64,000 nucleotides of DNA, taken from positions 3,720,001 to 3,784,000 of the forward strand of contig NZ_JAVIWS010000001.1 of NCBI RefSeq assembly GCF_031323975.1, in the 5' to 3' direction. Source of the DNA: Escherichia ruysiae. Its GTDB lineage: Bacteria; Pseudomonadota; Gammaproteobacteria; Enterobacterales; Enterobacteriaceae. The first letter of the stretch is position 1, and the number at the start of each line of letters is the position of its first letter. The position numbers were made by a program, and so were the translations under genes. Shown here one piece after another: positions 48,341 to 60,740 of this stretch. The notes beneath the pieces are model-generated. The model made no database searches and was not told the DNA's origin. It worked only from the letters and a program-made list of their open reading frames with translations.

Positions 48341-51300
48341 TTATTTCACCGCAAACGTGTTGTCCAGTTTGCTGTAGCCCAGGCCGTTGATCTTCTTCAC
48401 TTTGATCTGCACCGGAATACGCTCTTTCATCGCTTCAACGTGGCTAATCACGCCGATAGTTTTACCACTGGCGTTCAGGGCATCCAGCGCATCAAGGGCG
48501 GTATCCAGCGTTTCGCTATCCAGCGTGCCGAAACCTTCATCGAGGAATAACGAGTCAATGCGCGTTTTATGGCTGACCAGATCCGAAAGCGCCAGCGCCA
48601 GTGCCAGACTGACGAGAAAACTCTCTCCGCCGGAAAGCGTTCGGGTATCGCGTACTGCATCTGCCTGCCAGGTATCGACAACCTCGACTTCCAGCGCCTC
48701 GCTGGCTTTACGCTGTAACAAATAGCGCCCGTGCAGGCGGGTAAGTTGCTGGTTAGCGAGATGAACTAAATTATCCAGCGTCAGCCCTTGGGCAAACTTA
48801 CGGAATTTATCGCCCTCTTTGGAGCCAATCAGCGAATTGAGATAACCCCAGTCTTCAACCTGCTGTGTTGTCTGGGCAATTTGCTGCATTAAGGTTTGTT
48901 GTTGCTGACGGTTGTCTGCATCCTGCTTCAACTGCTGGCGAATTTCGCCTTGACTCGTGGTGTTTGCACGCAACTTTTGGTTAGTTTGCGCTAACTCTTG
49001 TTGAATCTGCTCCACCGTCACAGTGAGAGCTAACTCGTCAGGTCGGTGTTGCTGATGCTGTGCCAGCGTTTCTGCTGTTTGAGTGGCCAGCGTTTGCGCC
49101 TGACGACGCTGGTTTTCCAGGTTCTGCTTGAGTTGTTCCAGTTGCGTTAGTGTCTGTTCATCCATTAGCGCCGCAAGGAACGCCTGCTGATCGTCAAAGA
49201 CGCTGGCCTGTAGCGCGGTGTCAAACTGTGTCTGGGCTTTTTGCAGACCTTGCGCCGCCAAAACCTCTTGTTGCTGCAAGGTTTGCCGCTGGCTTTGCAA
49301 CGCGAGACATTGCTCATGAACTTGCCGCCAGTTTTCCAGCGTCACAGTAGCTTCGCTGTGTGGCAGTTCATCATTTTGCGGCAATGTGTCCAGAATCGGC
49401 GTCAGCTGTTGAATACGGTTTTGCAGCTCGGTTAATTCGTTCTGGCGCTGCTGCCAGCCCTGCGCTTCTTGCTGACGTGTCGCCAACCAGCTCTCTTCTT
49501 CATCTTCCTGTGGCAGTGCCAGCGCGTAACCCGTTAACGCCGCAGAGAGTTGCTGATGGCGTTGTTCAATCTGTTGTTGATACTGGATAATTTGTTGATT
49601 GTGCGCGGCAATTTGCTCCTGTAATTCATGACGCTGATTGAGTAATTGCAGTTGCTTTTCATGCTCTTCCTGGGTGGCAAGCCATGGTTGAATATCGTCC
49701 TGCGGCTGCAAGGTGATACTGAGGCTGGCAGTTAGTGTATGCCATTCCTGAGTAAGTGCTTGCTCATCTTGTCGGAGGCTTTGTGCTTCGTTCTCATCCC
49801 GCTGAAGCTGCTTCGTTAAGGCGTCCAGTTGCCCACGTAGCGCCGCGCCTTCTTCACCGAGCTTTTTAACTTCATTTTCCAGCGCCAGTAATCGAGACTG
49901 ATTAACCCCCGGTTCCAGCGCCCGATACGCCTCGACCGCCGGGTGGCTGGTGGAACCACAAAGTGGGCAAGGCTGACCTGCCTGTAACTGCGCACGTTGA
50001 GCTTCCAGGGTTTTGATGCGTGCTTCCTGCTCGCAAATGGTTTTGACATCGGCAAGCTGTTGCGTCTTTTCTTTATAACGTTGGCGCATTTCAGTGAGCG
50101 CGGCGTTACGTTGTGTCTGTTCCTGCGTAACGCTCTGAATAGCGGCCTGTAGCTGCGACAGGCGTTTTTGCTGGGGAACAATCTGCCCATATAGTGCGCT
50201 CAGGCGCTGACGCAGCGGACGTTGTTCGGCATGTTGTGCCTGCGCAGCGGCAACTTCGGCGGCGGTTAAAGTTAAAGAGATCGCCGGAAGAGCATTAAGT
50301 TTTTGCTCTGCATGGGTTAATTGCTGTTGCCATTGCCGCAGATACTTGCGATCGCTGGCCTGTTGGGCGAACTGCGCCCGCCAACCCGCCAGTTCGTTAT
50401 TCCACTGCCGGAAGCGGTCGTGTTCGTGTAACCACGCATTCAGATTTTGTTGCTGCTGTTGTAATTCTGCCGACTGCTTCGCCGCGTGGTGACGAATATT
50501 TGCGCGAAGCGCCATTGTGCGCTGTAAGCGAGTATTTACTTCTTCAATCTGCTGACGAGTATGCGTTAGTGCCGCAGTGTGTTCTGCGATGCGTTCCCAG
50601 TGCGGACGAAGATTTCGTGCCGGTTGTGCCAGACTGAGCGCCGCCAGTTGAGGTTGCGCTTTTTCTTCCTCGGCTAACACCTGTTGCAGTGCCTGCTGAC
50701 GGCGGCTGGCGTCTTTTTGCAATTCATCCAGACGCGTTAACCAGTTAAGCGATTGTTGTTCTTGCTGCTGTGTGACGAGTAACTGTTTTTCTTCGTCAGT
50801 GAGTACCTGCAAACTTTCTGTCAGCGATTGCACTTGTTCTGGCGCTAATAATGCGACACCGCTGGCCTGCGCTTGCAGTTTTTCCAGCTCAGTACGGGCC
50901 GATTTATGCTGTTCAAAGACCATCGCGGAGATTTGACCGTAAATTTCGGTGCCGGTTAACTCCTCCAGCAATTCCGCTCGTTCTTTCGGTTTGGCATTGA
51001 GGAAGGCAGCAAATTGTCCCTGCGAAAGCAGCATCGAACGGGTGAAACGCCCGTAATCCAGCCCGGTTAACGTCGCCGTCAGTTCCAGCTTATCTTTCAC
51101 TTTGTCGGCGAGAATTTTGCCGTCTGCGCAGCGCGCCAGCTCTACGCGTGGTACCTGCAAATTACCGTCGGGTTGGTTACGCGCCCGATTCTGGCTCCAG
51201 AACGCGCGATACGCTTCACCTTTCACTTCAAACTCCACCTCCGCCAGACATTCGGCGGTATCGCGGGTCATGAGATCATTTTGCGATTGTGAAACGTTAG

Positions 51301-51484
51301 AGAGGCGCGGAGTTTCGTGATACAGCGCCAGACAAATGGCGTCCAGCAGGGTGGTTTTCCCCGCACCGGTCGGGCCGGTAATTGCAAACAGCCCGTTGCT
51401 GGCGAACGGCTCGCGGGTGAAATCAATCTTCCATTCGCCTTTTAATGAGTTCAGGTTTTTCAGGCGCAGGCTGAGAATTTTCAT
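48341..51484 (-). CDS. sbcC: Nuclease SbcCD, SMC-like subunit C
   Basis: SbcC with SbcD cuts hairpin and protein-blocked DNA ends (Rad50-Mre11 homologue). It has 1047 residues. Walker A is [13 protein letters not shown] near residue 37. Long coiled coils flank the zinc hook [13 protein letters not shown] near residue 500. The C-terminal ABC signature [18 protein letters not shown] and Walker [21 protein letters not shown] are present. Its start overlaps the sbcD stop by four bases. Confidence 0.97.
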   Translation of the reverse strand: MKILSLRLKNLNSLKGEWKIDFTREPFASNGLFAITGPTGAGKTTLLDAICLALYHETPRLSNVSQSQNDLMTRDTAECLAEVEFEVKGEAYRAFWSQNRARNQPDGNLQVPRVELARCADGKILADKVKDKLELTATLTGLDYGRFTRSMLLSQGQFAAFLNAKPKERAELLEELTGTEIYGQISAMVFEQHKSARTELEKLQAQASGVALLAPEQVQSLTESLQVLTDEEKQLLVTQQQEQQSLNWLTRLDELQKDASRRQQALQQVLAEEEKAQPQLAALSLAQPARNLRPHWERIAEHTAALTHTRQQIEEVNTRLQRTMALRANIRHHAAKQSAELQQQQQNLNAWLHEHDRFRQWNNELAGWRAQFAQQASDRKYLRQWQQQLTHAEQKLNALPAISLTLTAAEVAAAQAQHAEQRPLRQRLSALYGQIVPQQKRLSQLQAAIQSVTQEQTQRNAALTEMRQRYKEKTQQLADVKTICEQEARIKTLEAQRAQLQAGQPCPLCGSTSHPAVEAYRALEPGVNQSRLLALENEVKKLGEEGAALRGQLDALTKQLQRDENEAQSLRQDEQALTQEWHTLTASLSITLQPQDDIQPWLATQEEHEKQLQLLNQRHELQEQIAAHNQQIIQYQQQIEQRHQQLSAALTGYALALPQEDEEESWLATRQQEAQGWQQRQNELTELQNRIQQLTPILDTLPQNDELPHSEATVTLENWRQVHEQCLALQSQRQTLQQQEVLAAQGLQKAQTQFDTALQASVFDDQQAFLAALMDEQTLTQLEQLKQNLENQRRQAQTLATQTAETLAQHQQHRPDELALTVTVEQIQQELAQTNQKLRANTTSQGEIRQQLKQDADNRQQQQTLMQQIAQTTQQVEDWGYLNSLIGSKEGDKFRKFAQGLTLDNLVHLANQQLTRLHGRYLLQRKASEALEVEVVDTWQADAVRDTRTLSGGESFLVSLALALALSDLVSHKTRIDSLFLDEGFGTLDSETLDTALDALDALNASGKTIGVISHVEAMKERIPVQIKVKKINGLGYSKLDNTFAVK

Positions 51485-52683
51485 GCTTCGTGTTCTCCGG
51501 CGAGGGTCTGCAATGTCGTGGCGAAAAGATGTTGCAAGCGTTGATGCTGCGATTCATCAAGTTCTTCCAGTGCCAGACGGCGATTAAAAACATCTTCGAC
51601 GCTAAGTTCGCTGAGGGTTTCACGCCGTTGGCTGGCTAACACACGCTCGCGCTGTTCACGACTCCGGCGTACCAGCAATACTTCGACAGGCAGTGATTCG
51701 GTTAATGCCTGGATTTTGCGCTGAATATCATGCAGATACTCATCGGTAGTGATTTCAATATCCAGCCAGACAGGTGGTTCCTGTGGCACATCGCGCCATT
51801 GTTCAAGCTGTTCGGTAATCGACGCCAAATCGCCTTTCAGCACCGCCATCGGTTGTGTTACCGGTACGTTCAGGTTTTCCACGCTCTCTAATTTGCCGTT
51901 TGAAAAAGTTACCAGATGGACATATTTACTCTTGCCGCACTCATCAAAACTCAGTGGGATGGGGGATCCGCAATAGCGAACATGTTCCATGCCGCCAATA
52001 ATTTGCGCGCGGTGAATATGTCCAAGCGCGATGTAGTCGGCTGGCGGAAAGTTTTGTGCCGGAAACGCGTCCAGCGTGCCAATATAGATGTCACGCACGG
52101 CATCACTTTTACTGGCACCCACAGTCGTTAAATGCCCCGTGGCGATGATGGGAAGAGGTTGATTGCCGCGCAGCTTGCAGGCATCTGCATAGTGTTGTTG
52201 ATAATAATCGGTGATCGCTGCCAGCAAATGTTGCTGTTTTTCCATGCCGTTAAGTCCCGCCTGGCTGGTAATAATGTCACGCGGGCGTAAAAAAGGAATG
52301 GGACACAGCACTGCGCCTGGCGTCCCGTCGCGACGAGGCAAGATTTGCGGCGCATGTCCGGCGCTGGCGACCACAGTAGTATTGAGGAACGCCATGATAT
52401 CGCGCGATTCATTCAACGTGGCGACCGAGTCATGGTTTCCCGCCAGTACCACCAGATGACAGCCAGTTTGCTGTAAATTGACAACAAAACGGTTGTATAA
52501 CGTGCGGGCGTAACTGGGCGGCGAGCCGGTATCGAAAACATCACCGGCAACAATAATCGCATCCACCTGATGGGTTTGTGCTGTCTCCAGCAGCCAGTCA
52601 AGAAAAGCCTGGTGTTCAGCTTCGCGGCTTTTACTGTAGAAGTTCTGGCCGAGATGCCAGTCTGAGGTGTGAAGGATGCGCAT
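51481..52683 (-). CDS. sbcD: Nuclease SbcCD, phosphoesterase subunit D
   Basis: SbcD is the Mn-dependent nuclease of the complex. It has 400 residues. Metallophosphoesterase motifs are [11 protein letters not shown] near residue 4, [12 protein letters not shown] near 44, [12 protein letters not shown] near 80, and GHLTTVGAS and [10 protein letters not shown] later. The start MRILHTSDW at 52683 gives the family length; 52725 would add 14 residues. It is first of sbcDC and divergent from phoB. Confidence 0.97.
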   Translation of the reverse strand: MRILHTSDWHLGQNFYSKSREAEHQAFLDWLLETAQTHQVDAIIVAGDVFDTGSPPSYARTLYNRFVVNLQQTGCHLVVLAGNHDSVATLNESRDIMAFLNTTVVASAGHAPQILPRRDGTPGAVLCPIPFLRPRDIITSQAGLNGMEKQQHLLAAITDYYQQHYADACKLRGNQPLPIIATGHLTTVGASKSDAVRDIYIGTLDAFPAQNFPPADYIALGHIHRAQIIGGMEHVRYCGSPIPLSFDECGKSKYVHLVTFSNGKLESVENLNVPVTQPMAVLKGDLASITEQLEQWRDVPQEPPVWLDIEITTDEYLHDIQRKIQALTESLPVEVLLVRRSREQRERVLASQRRETLSELSVEDVFNRRLALEELDESQHQRLQHLFATTLQTLAGEHEA

Positions 52684-52791
52684 AACGATTCTCTGGCGAA
52701 AAAGCATGGGCGCGATTATACCCAAACAGATGTGTCATTTGCTTTTTTCTGCGCCACGTAAATCAATAACCTGAAGATATGTGCGACGTGC

Positions 52792-52825
52792 TTTTCATAA
52801 ATCTGTCATAAATCTGACGCATAAT
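52792..52825 (+). promoter_or_regulatory. phoB Pho box and -10
   Basis: TTTTCATAAATCTGTCAT (52792-52809) and the following AAATCTGACGC carry the seven-base direct repeats of a Pho box. CATAAT (52820-52825) is the -10. This is the autoregulated phoBR promoter. Confidence 0.92.
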
Positions 52826-52872
52826 GGCGTCGCATTAATGATCGCAACCTATTTATTACAACAGGGCAAATC

Positions 52873-53562
52873 ATGGCGAGACGTATTCTGGTCGTAGAAG
52901 ATGAAGCTCCAATTCGCGAAATGGTCTGCTTCGTGCTCGAACAAAATGGCTTTCAGCCGGTCGAAGCGGAAGATTATGACAGTGCTGTGAATCAACTGAA
53001 TGAACCCTGGCCGGATTTGATTCTCCTCGACTGGATGTTACCCGGCGGCTCGGGTATCCAGTTCATCAAACACCTTAAGCGCGAGTCGATGACCCGGGAT
53101 ATTCCAGTGGTGATGTTGACCGCCAGAGGGGAAGAAGAAGATCGCGTGCGTGGTCTTGAAACCGGTGCGGACGACTATATCACCAAGCCGTTTTCGCCGA
53201 AGGAGCTGGTGGCGCGAATCAAAGCGGTAATGCGCCGTATTTCGCCAATGGCGGTGGAAGAGGTGATCGAGATGCAGGGGCTAAGTCTGGATCCGACATC
53301 TCACCGGGTGATGGCGGGCGAAGAGCCGCTGGAGATGGGGCCGACAGAATTTAAATTGCTGCACTTTTTTATGACGCATCCTGAGCGCGTGTACAGCCGC
53401 GAGCAGCTATTAAACCACGTCTGGGGAACCAACGTGTATGTAGAAGACCGCACGGTCGATGTCCACATTCGTCGCCTGCGTAAAGCACTGGAGCCCGGCG
53501 GGCATGACCGCATGGTGCAGACCGTGCGCGGTACAGGATATCGTTTTTCAACCCGCTTTTAA
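52873..53562 (+). CDS. phoB: Phosphate response regulator PhoB
   Basis: PhoB activates Pho-regulon promoters when phosphorylated. It has 229 residues. The receiver domain has acidic residues near 9-10 (VEDEAP), the phosphorylated aspartate in [10 protein letters not shown] near residue 54, and lysine in [11 protein letters not shown] near 105. The OmpR-type winged helix follows ([34 protein letters not shown]). It shares an operon with phoR and controls phoA in this window. Confidence 0.98.
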
Positions 53563-53619
53563 CGCCTTGCTCATCGGACGCAGAGCAGGGCTTATGATTT
53601 CATAACTGGAGTATCTTAC

Positions 53620-54915
53620 GTGCTGGAACGGCTGTCGTGGAAAAGGCTGGTGCTGGAGCTGCTACTTTGCTGCCTCCCGGCTTTCATCCTGGGTGCATTT
53701 TTTGGTTACCTGCCCTGGTTTTTGCTGGCATCGGTAACAGGACTGCTTATCTGGCATTTCTGGAATTTATTGCGCCTTTCATGGTGGCTGTGGGTTGATC
53801 GCAGTATGACGCCGCCACCGGGGCGTGGTAGCTGGGAACCGCTACTATATGGCTTACACCAGATGCAGCTGCGAAATAAAAAACGCCGCCGCGAGCTGGG
53901 CAATCTGATTAAACGCTTTCGTAGTGGCGCGGAGTCGCTGCCCGATGCGGTGGTGCTGACCACGGAAGAGGGCGGTATTTTCTGGTGTAACGGACTGGCG
54001 CAACAGATTCTTGGCCTGCGCTGGCCGGAAGATAACGGGCAGAACATCCTTAACCTGCTGCGTTACCCGGAGTTTACGCAATATCTGAAAACGCGTGATT
54101 TTTCTCGCCCGCTCAATCTGGTGCTCAACACCGGGCGGCATCTGGAAATTCGCGTCATGCCTTATACCCATAAACAGTTGCTGATGGTGGCGCGTGATGT
54201 CACGCAAATGCATCAACTGGAAGGGGCGCGGCGTAACTTTTTTGCCAACGTAAGCCATGAGTTACGCACGCCGTTGACGGTGTTACAGGGTTACCTGGAG
54301 ATGATGGATGAGCAACCGCTGGAAGGCGCGGTTCGCGAAAAAGCGTTGCACACCATGCGCGAGCAGACTCAGCGGATGGAAGGGCTGGTGAAGCAGTTAC
54401 TGACACTGTCGAAAATCGAAGCCGCACCGACGCAGTTGCTCAATGAAAAGGTTGATGTGCCGATGATGCTGCGCGTTGTTGAGCGCGAAGCTCAGACTCT
54501 GAGCCAGAAAAAACAGACATTTACCTTTGAAATAGATAACGACCTCAAAGTGTCTGGCAATGAAGATCAGCTACGCAGTGCGATTTCGAACCTGGTCTAT
54601 AACGCCGTGAATCACACGCCAGAAGGCACGCATATCACGGTACGCTGGCAGCGAGTGCCGCACGGTGCCGAATTTAGCGTTGAAGATAATGGGCCGGGCA
54701 TCGCACCGGAGCATATTCCGCGCCTGACCGAGCGTTTTTATCGTGTAGACAAAGCGCGTTCCCGACAAACAGGCGGTAGCGGACTGGGGTTAGCAATTGT
54801 TAAACATGCGGTAAATCACCACGAAAGCCGCCTGAATATTGACAGTACGGTGGGCAAAGGTACGCGTTTCAGTTTTGTTCTGCCGGAACGTTTAATTGCC
54901 AAAAACAGCAATTAA
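53620..54915 (+). CDS. phoR: Phosphate sensor histidine kinase PhoR
   Basis: PhoR phosphorylates or dephosphorylates PhoB according to phosphate transport state. It has 431 residues. Two N-terminal membrane helices are followed by a charged linker, a PAS domain (about residues 97-190), a DHp domain with [15 protein letters not shown] (His213) and an ATP-binding domain with [13 protein letters not shown] and [20 protein letters not shown]. The start is GTG at 53620 ([10 protein letters not shown]) after CTGGAGTATCTTAC. Confidence 0.97.
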   Translation: MLERLSWKRLVLELLLCCLPAFILGAFFGYLPWFLLASVTGLLIWHFWNLLRLSWWLWVDRSMTPPPGRGSWEPLLYGLHQMQLRNKKRRRELGNLIKRFRSGAESLPDAVVLTTEEGGIFWCNGLAQQILGLRWPEDNGQNILNLLRYPEFTQYLKTRDFSRPLNLVLNTGRHLEIRVMPYTHKQLLMVARDVTQMHQLEGARRNFFANVSHELRTPLTVLQGYLEMMDEQPLEGAVREKALHTMREQTQRMEGLVKQLLTLSKIEAAPTQLLNEKVDVPMMLRVVEREAQTLSQKKQTFTFEIDNDLKVSGNEDQLRSAISNLVYNAVNHTPEGTHITVRWQRVPHGAEFSVEDNGPGIAPEHIPRLTERFYRVDKARSRQTGGSGLGLAIVKHAVNHHESRLNIDSTVGKGTRFSFVLPERLIAKNSN

Positions 54916-54943
54916 TCTGCCTTTGTCATTTTTTGTTGCCATA

Positions 54944-54967
54944 AGCCAGCCGATGCTGGCTTTTTTT
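54944..54967 (+). terminator. Terminator after phoR
   Basis: AGCCAGC and GCTGGCT arms with a CGAT loop and seven following T residues make a strong rho-independent terminator 29 bases after phoR. Confidence 0.93.
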
Positions 54968-55321
54968 CTTTGCAGTCAAAAAATGGACGCTGAACTTTAC
55001 ACCGGCTGGTGATTTTTTGTTCGCATGATAAGCCATATCTTTTTCACGGAAATAGTGTTTTATACTGGTTGGTGATTTCTTATCGTTATATCCCTCTGGT
55101 TTTTAGATCCCTTCTTGCTTTAAAACGTTATAAGCGTTTAAATTGCGCTTCAGGTGCTGTCATACTGACTGCATTCACGCGGTAAATCGAAAAACTATTC
55201 TTCGCCGCGCCTGGTTGGGAGTATTTCCCGCTAAAATTGTTTAAATATACCGCTGTATCATCCCCAGGGATTGGCACAAAAATTTAACGTTACAACACCA
55301 CATCCACAGGCAGTATGATTT
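54968..55321. promoter_or_regulatory. phoR-brnQ gap with brnQ promoter region
   Basis: About 350 bases with no gene after the phoR terminator. It must contain the brnQ promoter. AT-rich motifs such as TTTAAATATACCGC near 55240 could be promoter elements, but no operator was identified. The brnQ start at 55322 lacks a strong Shine-Dalgarno (CAGGCAGTATGATTT precedes). Confidence 0.5.
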
Positions 55322-56641
55322 ATGACCCATCAATTAAGATCGCGCGATATCATCGCTCTGGGCTTTATGACATTTGCGTTGTTCGTCGGCGCAGGTAACA
55401 TTATTTTCCCTCCAATGGTCGGCTTGCAGGCAGGCGAACACGTCTGGACTGCGGCATTCGGCTTCCTCATTACTGCCGTTGGTCTGCCGGTATTAACGGT
55501 AGTGGCGCTGGCGAAAGTTGGTGGCGGTGTTGACAGCCTGAGCACGCCAATCGGTAAAGTCGCTGGCGTACTGCTGGCAACGGTTTGCTACCTGGCTGTG
55601 GGGCCGCTGTTCGCCACGCCGCGTACAGCCACCGTCTCCTTTGAAGTGGGGATTGCGCCGCTGACGGGTGACTCCGCGCTGCCGCTGTTTATCTACAGCC
55701 TGGTCTATTTCGCTATCGTTATTCTGGTTTCGCTCTATCCGGGCAAGCTGCTGGATACCGTGGGCAACTTCCTTGCGCCGCTGAAAATTATCGCGCTGGT
55801 CATCCTGTCTGTCGCCGCGATTGTCTGGCCTGCGGGTTCTATCAGCACGGCGACTGAGGCTTATCAAAACGCTGCGTTTTCTAACGGCTTCGTCAACGGC
55901 TATCTGACAATGGATACGCTGGGCGCAATGGTGTTTGGTATCGTTATTGTTAACGCGGCGCGTTCTCGTGGCGTTACCGAAGCGCGTCTGCTGACCCGTT
56001 ATACCGTCTGGGCTGGCCTGATGGCGGGTGTCGGTCTGACTCTGCTTTACCTGGCGCTGTTCCGTCTGGGGTCAGATAGTGCGTCGCTGGTTGATCAGTC
56101 AGCAAACGGTGCGGCTATTCTGCACGCTTATGTTCAACACACCTTTGGCGGCGGCGGTAGCTTCCTGCTGGCGGCGTTAATCTTCATCGCTTGCCTGGTA
56201 ACGGCAGTTGGCCTGACCTGTGCTTGTGCAGAATTTTTCGCCCAGTACGTACCGCTCTCTTACCGTACGCTGGTGTTTATCCTCGGCGGCTTCTCGATGG
56301 TGGTGTCTAACCTTGGTTTGAGTCAGTTGATTCAGATCTCTGTGCCGGTGCTGACCGCCATTTATCCGCCGTGTATCGCACTGGTTGTATTAAGTTTTAC
56401 ACGCTCATGGTGGCATAATTCGTCCCGCGTGATTGCTCCGCCGATGTTTATCAGCCTGCTTTTTGGTATTCTCGACGGGATCAAAGCATCTGCATTCAGC
56501 GATATCTTACCGTCCTGGGCGCAGCGTTTACCGCTGGCCGAACAAGGTCTGGCGTGGTTAATGCCAACAGTGGTGATGGTGGTTCTGGCCATTATCTGGG
56601 ATCGCGCGGCAGGTCGTCAGGTGACCTCCAGCGCCCACTAA
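55322..56641 (+). CDS. brnQ: Branched-chain amino acid transporter BrnQ
   Basis: BrnQ imports leucine, valine and isoleucine with a cation across the inner membrane (LIVCS family). It has 439 residues and about 12 membrane segments. The N-terminal [20 protein letters not shown] is the family hallmark. ATG at 55322 follows CAGGCAGTATGATTT. proY follows after a terminator, so they are probably separate units. Confidence 0.96.
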   Translation: MTHQLRSRDIIALGFMTFALFVGAGNIIFPPMVGLQAGEHVWTAAFGFLITAVGLPVLTVVALAKVGGGVDSLSTPIGKVAGVLLATVCYLAVGPLFATPRTATVSFEVGIAPLTGDSALPLFIYSLVYFAIVILVSLYPGKLLDTVGNFLAPLKIIALVILSVAAIVWPAGSISTATEAYQNAAFSNGFVNGYLTMDTLGAMVFGIVIVNAARSRGVTEARLLTRYTVWAGLMAGVGLTLLYLALFRLGSDSASLVDQSANGAAILHAYVQHTFGGGGSFLLAALIFIACLVTAVGLTCACAEFFAQYVPLSYRTLVFILGGFSMVVSNLGLSQLIQISVPVLTAIYPPCIALVVLSFTRSWWHNSSRVIAPPMFISLLFGILDGIKASAFSDILPSWAQRLPLAEQGLAWLMPTVVMVVLAIIWDRAAGRQVTSSAH

Positions 56642-56660
56642 ATCACTGATAATTTGTTTT

Positions 56661-56693
56661 AACCACGGGGCTGCGATGCCCCGTGGTTTTTTT
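56661..56693 (+). terminator. Terminator between brnQ and proY
   Basis: ACCACGGGG and CCCCGTGGT arms, loop CTGCGATG-like, then seven T residues. It is a strong rho-independent terminator 20 bases after brnQ. Confidence 0.93.
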
Positions 56694-56717
56694 ATTGTGT
56701 TGATGGGTTAGGAATTG

Positions 56718-58091
56718 ATGGAAAGTAAGAACAAGCTAAAGCGTGGGCTAAGTACCCGACACATACGCTTTATGGCACTGGGGTCAGCAATCGGCACCGG
56801 GCTGTTTTACGGTTCGGCAGACGCCATCAAAATGGCCGGTCCGAGCGTGTTGTTGGCCTATATTATTGGTGGTGTCGCGGCATATATCATTATGCGTGCG
56901 CTGGGGGAAATGTCGGTACATAACCCGGCTGCCAGCTCTTTCTCGCGTTATGCGCAGGAAAACCTGGGGCCGCTGGCAGGTTATATCACCGGCTGGACCT
57001 ACTGCTTTGAAATCCTTATTGTCGCCATTGCCGATGTGACCGCTTTCGGTATCTATATGGGCGTCTGGTTCCCGACAGTACCACACTGGATTTGGGTGCT
57101 GAGTGTGGTGTTAATCATTTGCGCCATCAACCTGATGAGCGTGAAAGTGTTCGGCGAGCTGGAGTTCTGGTTCTCGTTCTTTAAAGTTGCCACCATTATC
57201 ATCATGATTGTCGCCGGTTTCGGTATCATCATCTGGGGGATTGGCAACGGCGGGCAACCGACGGGTATCCATAACCTGTGGAGCAACGGTGGCTTCTTCA
57301 GTAACGGCTGGCTTGGCATGGTGATGTCGTTACAAATGGTGATGTTTGCCTATGGTGGGATCGAAATTATCGGGATTACCGCCGGGGAAGCGAAAGAGCC
57401 AGAGAAATCCATTCCGCGCGCGATTAACTCAGTGCCGATGCGTATTCTGGTGTTCTATGTCGGTACGCTGTTCGTCATTATGTCTATTTACCCTTGGAAT
57501 CAGGTTGGCACTGCCGGTAGCCCGTTCGTGCTGACGTTCCAGCATATGGGGATTACCTTTGCCGCCAGCATTCTTAACTTTGTTGTGCTGACCGCTTCGC
57601 TGTCGGCAATTAACAGTGACGTGTTTGGCGTAGGTCGTATGTTGCACGGCATGGCAGAGCAGGGCAGCGCACCGAAAATCTTCAGTAAAACCTCGCGTCG
57701 CGGTATTCCATGGGTAACTGTGCTGGTGATGACCACTGCGCTACTGTTTGCGGTGTATCTGAACTACATCATGCCGGAAAACGTCTTCCTGGTGATCGCT
57801 TCGCTGGCAACCTTTGCCACGGTGTGGGTGTGGATTATGATTTTGTTGTCGCAGATTGCCTTCCGTCGCCGCCTACCGCCGGAAGAAGTTAAGGCGCTGA
57901 AATTCAAAGTACCTGGCGGGGTGGCAACGACTATCGCGGGGCTGATTTTCCTGGTCTTTATCATCGGACTGATCGGTTATCACCCTGAAACGCGAATCTC
58001 TCTGTACGTTGGTTTCGCGTGGATTGTTCTGCTGTTGATTGGCTGGATGTTTAAACGCCGCCATGACCGCCAGTTGGCTGAAAACCACTAA
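56718..58091 (+). CDS. proY: APC-family transporter ProY (cryptic proline permease)
   Basis: ProY is a predicted proline permease of the amino acid-polyamine-organocation superfamily. It has 457 residues and about 12 membrane segments. Family motifs are [18 protein letters not shown] near residue 22 and [19 protein letters not shown] near 60. The start [10 protein letters not shown] at 56718 follows TAGGAATTG; a TTG one codon upstream is possible. Reported as cryptic in Salmonella and E. coli. Confidence 0.95.
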   Translation: MESKNKLKRGLSTRHIRFMALGSAIGTGLFYGSADAIKMAGPSVLLAYIIGGVAAYIIMRALGEMSVHNPAASSFSRYAQENLGPLAGYITGWTYCFEILIVAIADVTAFGIYMGVWFPTVPHWIWVLSVVLIICAINLMSVKVFGELEFWFSFFKVATIIIMIVAGFGIIIWGIGNGGQPTGIHNLWSNGGFFSNGWLGMVMSLQMVMFAYGGIEIIGITAGEAKEPEKSIPRAINSVPMRILVFYVGTLFVIMSIYPWNQVGTAGSPFVLTFQHMGITFAASILNFVVLTASLSAINSDVFGVGRMLHGMAEQGSAPKIFSKTSRRGIPWVTVLVMTTALLFAVYLNYIMPENVFLVIASLATFATVWVWIMILLSQIAFRRRLPPEEVKALKFKVPGGVATTIAGLIFLVFIIGLIGYHPETRISLYVGFAWIVLLLIGWMFKRRHDRQLAENH

Positions 58092-58105
58092 TTCCCACGT
58101 TTGTA

Positions 58106-58135
58106 AGCCGGTTCAGGGTAGAGCCTGAACCGGTT
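58106..58135. terminator. Hairpin between proY and malZ
   Basis: GCCGGTTCAGG and CCTGAACCGGT arms with a six-base loop, 14 bases after proY. No T run follows (TATTCCG), so it is a weak or rho-dependent end. Confidence 0.65.
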
Positions 58136-58159
58136 ATTCCGAAAGTTATCCGCCCCCGA

Positions 58160-58169
58160 CCTCCTCCCC
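58160..58169 (+). promoter_or_regulatory. MalT box upstream of malZ
   Basis: CCTCCTCCCC is the reverse complement of the MalT box GGGGAGGAGG, 79 bases upstream of malZ. It fits known maltose-regulon control by MalT. A second, weaker box may lie near 58180 but is uncertain. Confidence 0.7.
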
Positions 58170-58247
58170 CAAATATCCTTCAGACGATGAGTGATCCTGC
58201 AGTAGGCTATGGCAATGTGATCAGATTTTCATCACAGGGGAATTATA

Positions 58248-60062
58248 ATGTTGAATACATGGCACCTGCCGGTGCCCCCATTTGTTAAGCAAAGCAAAGA
58301 TCAACTGCTTATTACACTGTGGTTGACGGGTGAAGAACCGCCGCAGCGCATTATGCTGCGCACGGAAAACGATAACGAAGAAACGTCAGTACCGATGTAC
58401 AAACTGCGCAGTCAGCCACAGCCGGGCGTAACGGCATGGCGGGCGGCTGTCGATCTCTCCACCGGACAACCTCGGCGGCGCTATAGCTTCAAATTGCTGT
58501 GGCACGATCGCCAGCGATGGTTTTCGCCGCAAGGTCTTAGCCAAATACCGCCAGCGCGGCTGGAACAGTTTGCTGTTGATGTACCAGATATTGGGCCACA
58601 ATGGGTCGTAGACCAGATTTTTTATCAGATCTTCCCGGATCGTTTTGCCCGTAGCTTGCCACGCGAAGCCGGGCAGGATCATGTCTATTACCATCACGCA
58701 GCCGGACAAGAGATCATATTGCGTGACTGGAATGAGCCGGTTACGGCGCAGGCGGGTGGATCAACGTTCTATGGCGGAGATCTGGACGGTATCAGCGAAA
58801 AACTGCCGTATCTGAAAAAACTCGGCGTGACGGCGCTGTATCTCAATCCGGTGTTCAAAGCTCCCAGCGTGCATAAATACGATACCGAAGATTATCGCCA
58901 CGTTGACCCGCAGTTTGGCGGCGACGGGGCATTGCTGCGCTTACGCCACAATACACAGCAACAGGGAATGCGGCTGGTACTGGACGGTGTGTTTAACCAC
59001 AGTGGTGATTCCCATGCCTGGTTTGACAGGCACAATCGCGGGACGGGGGGTGCTTGTCACAACCCCGAATCGCCCTGGCGTGACTGGTACTCGTTTAGCG
59101 ATGATGGCACGGCGCTCGACTGGCTGGGCTATGCCAGCCTGCCGAAGCTGGATTATCAATCGGAAAGTCTGGTGAATGAAATTTATCGCGGCGAAGACAG
59201 CATTGTCCGCCACTGGCTGAAAGCACCGTGGAATATGGACGGTTGGCGGCTGGATGTGGTGCATATGCTGGGGGAAGCGGGCGGTGCGCGTAATAATTTG
59301 CAGCACGTCGCCGGGATCACCGAAGCGGCGAAAGAAACCCTGCCGGAAGCCTATATTGTTGGCGAGCATTTTGGCGATGCACGACAATGGCTACAGGCAG
59401 ATGTGGAAGATGCTGCCATGAACTATCGCGGCTTCACATTCCCGTTGTGGGGATTTCTCGCCAATACCGACATCTCTTACGATCCGCAGCAGATTGATGC
59501 CCAAACCTGTATGGCCTGGATGGATAATTACCGCGCCGGCCTTTCTCATCAACAGCAATTGCGTATGTTTAATCAGCTCGATAGCCACGATACTGCGCGA
59601 TTTAAAACCTTGCTCGGTCGGGATGTTGCGCGCCTGCCGCTGGCGGTGGTCTGGCTGCTCACCTGGCCTGGCGTGCCCTGTATTTATTACGGTGATGAAG
59701 TGGGGCTGGATGGCAATAACGATCCATTTTGCCGTAAGCCATTCCCGTGGCAGCCGGAAAAACAAGATGCTGAGCTATTTTCGCTGTACCAGCGAATGAT
59801 TGCGCTGCGTAAGAAGAGTCAGGCACTGCGTCGCGGTGGCTGTCAGGTGCTGTACGCGGAAGATAACGTGGTGGTGTTTGTGCGCGTGCTAAATCAGCAG
59901 CATGTGCTGGTGGCGATCAACCGTGGCGACGCCTGTGAAGTAGTGCTGCCCGCATCGCCGTTGCTTAATGTCGCGCAATGGCAACGTAAAGAAGGTCACG
60001 GGCAACTGGCGGATGGCATTTTGACATTGCCTGCGATATCGGCGACGGTGTGGATGAATTAA
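58248..60062 (+). CDS. malZ: Maltodextrin glucosidase
   Basis: MalZ removes glucose from the reducing end of maltodextrins in the cytoplasm. It has 604 residues of glycoside hydrolase family 13. An N-terminal domain (about residues 1-120) is followed by the catalytic barrel with [14 protein letters not shown], the nucleophile aspartate in DGWRLDVVH, the acid-base glutamate in YIVGEHFGD, and the third aspartate in [12 protein letters not shown] at 58248 follows AGGGGAATTATA. MalT-regulated, single gene. Confidence 0.97.
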   Translation: MLNTWHLPVPPFVKQSKDQLLITLWLTGEEPPQRIMLRTENDNEETSVPMYKLRSQPQPGVTAWRAAVDLSTGQPRRRYSFKLLWHDRQRWFSPQGLSQIPPARLEQFAVDVPDIGPQWVVDQIFYQIFPDRFARSLPREAGQDHVYYHHAAGQEIILRDWNEPVTAQAGGSTFYGGDLDGISEKLPYLKKLGVTALYLNPVFKAPSVHKYDTEDYRHVDPQFGGDGALLRLRHNTQQQGMRLVLDGVFNHSGDSHAWFDRHNRGTGGACHNPESPWRDWYSFSDDGTALDWLGYASLPKLDYQSESLVNEIYRGEDSIVRHWLKAPWNMDGWRLDVVHMLGEAGGARNNLQHVAGITEAAKETLPEAYIVGEHFGDARQWLQADVEDAAMNYRGFTFPLWGFLANTDISYDPQQIDAQTCMAWMDNYRAGLSHQQQLRMFNQLDSHDTARFKTLLGRDVARLPLAVVWLLTWPGVPCIYYGDEVGLDGNNDPFCRKPFPWQPEKQDAELFSLYQRMIALRKKSQALRRGGCQVLYAEDNVVVFVRVLNQQHVLVAINRGDACEVVLPASPLLNVAQWQRKEGHGQLADGILTLPAISATVWMN

Positions 60063-60066
60063 CGTC

Positions 60067-60648
60067 TTATAACGCCTTGCGCGACGCCTGCGCCATCATC
60101 CGGGGATAAAACTGCCAGAAGCGGGTTTCAAGGGCATCGTAATGGGCGTCTAAATCGTACCAGGAGTCACGCAGGGCATCCAGGCGTGGGCGACGGCTAG
60201 CCATACCGTTTAACACGCTCTGGATGAAATCCATATCGCGATAGCGCACCAGCCACTGCTCTGACCATAAGTAGTTGTTCAGATTGATAAAGCGTGGCGG
60301 TGAGTCCGGCAGAATAGTGATCACTTGTTCGCGGGCATAACAGACAAATTCCTCTAGCGGAAAATTGGGTGACAGCTGCGACCAGTGGCGGGAAAGAAAA
60401 TGATCCCACATGACATCCAGCGTGATAGGCGCAACCCGGCGGGTTTCACTACGAAACCACTCCCGCGCTTCGCGGACTTCCGGCAGGTTGTCGGTTAATA
60501 CGTCGATTCGCCGATGCATATGAATACCAGCCACGACGTCGGGTGGATAAATTTCATCGGGGTTTCCGCGAACGAAATCTGCCAGTAAATTGCCGGAAAG
60601 CGAGCTTTCCGCCAGGTGAGCTAAATGCAGGTGAGCTAAAAAATTCAT
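60067..60648 (-). CDS. acpH: Acyl carrier protein phosphodiesterase
   Basis: AcpH removes the 4'-phosphopantetheine group from holo-ACP. It has 193 residues of an HD-related family. It begins [20 protein letters not shown], with [20 protein letters not shown] and [12 protein letters not shown] metal-site residues. It is convergent with malZ (four-base gap) and divergent from queA. Confidence 0.95.
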   Translation of the reverse strand: MNFLAHLHLAHLAESSLSGNLLADFVRGNPDEIYPPDVVAGIHMHRRIDVLTDNLPEVREAREWFRSETRRVAPITLDVMWDHFLSRHWSQLSPNFPLEEFVCYAREQVITILPDSPPRFINLNNYLWSEQWLVRYRDMDFIQSVLNGMASRRPRLDALRDSWYDLDAHYDALETRFWQFYPRMMAQASRKAL

Positions 60649-60740
60649 CGATTATATTCTATCCAAAGGGGGGTAAAGGTTGCAGGGAGAGCGCCCCGGC
60701 ACTAGACTACCCGCCTCTTATTTTAGTCTGAGTCAGTGTC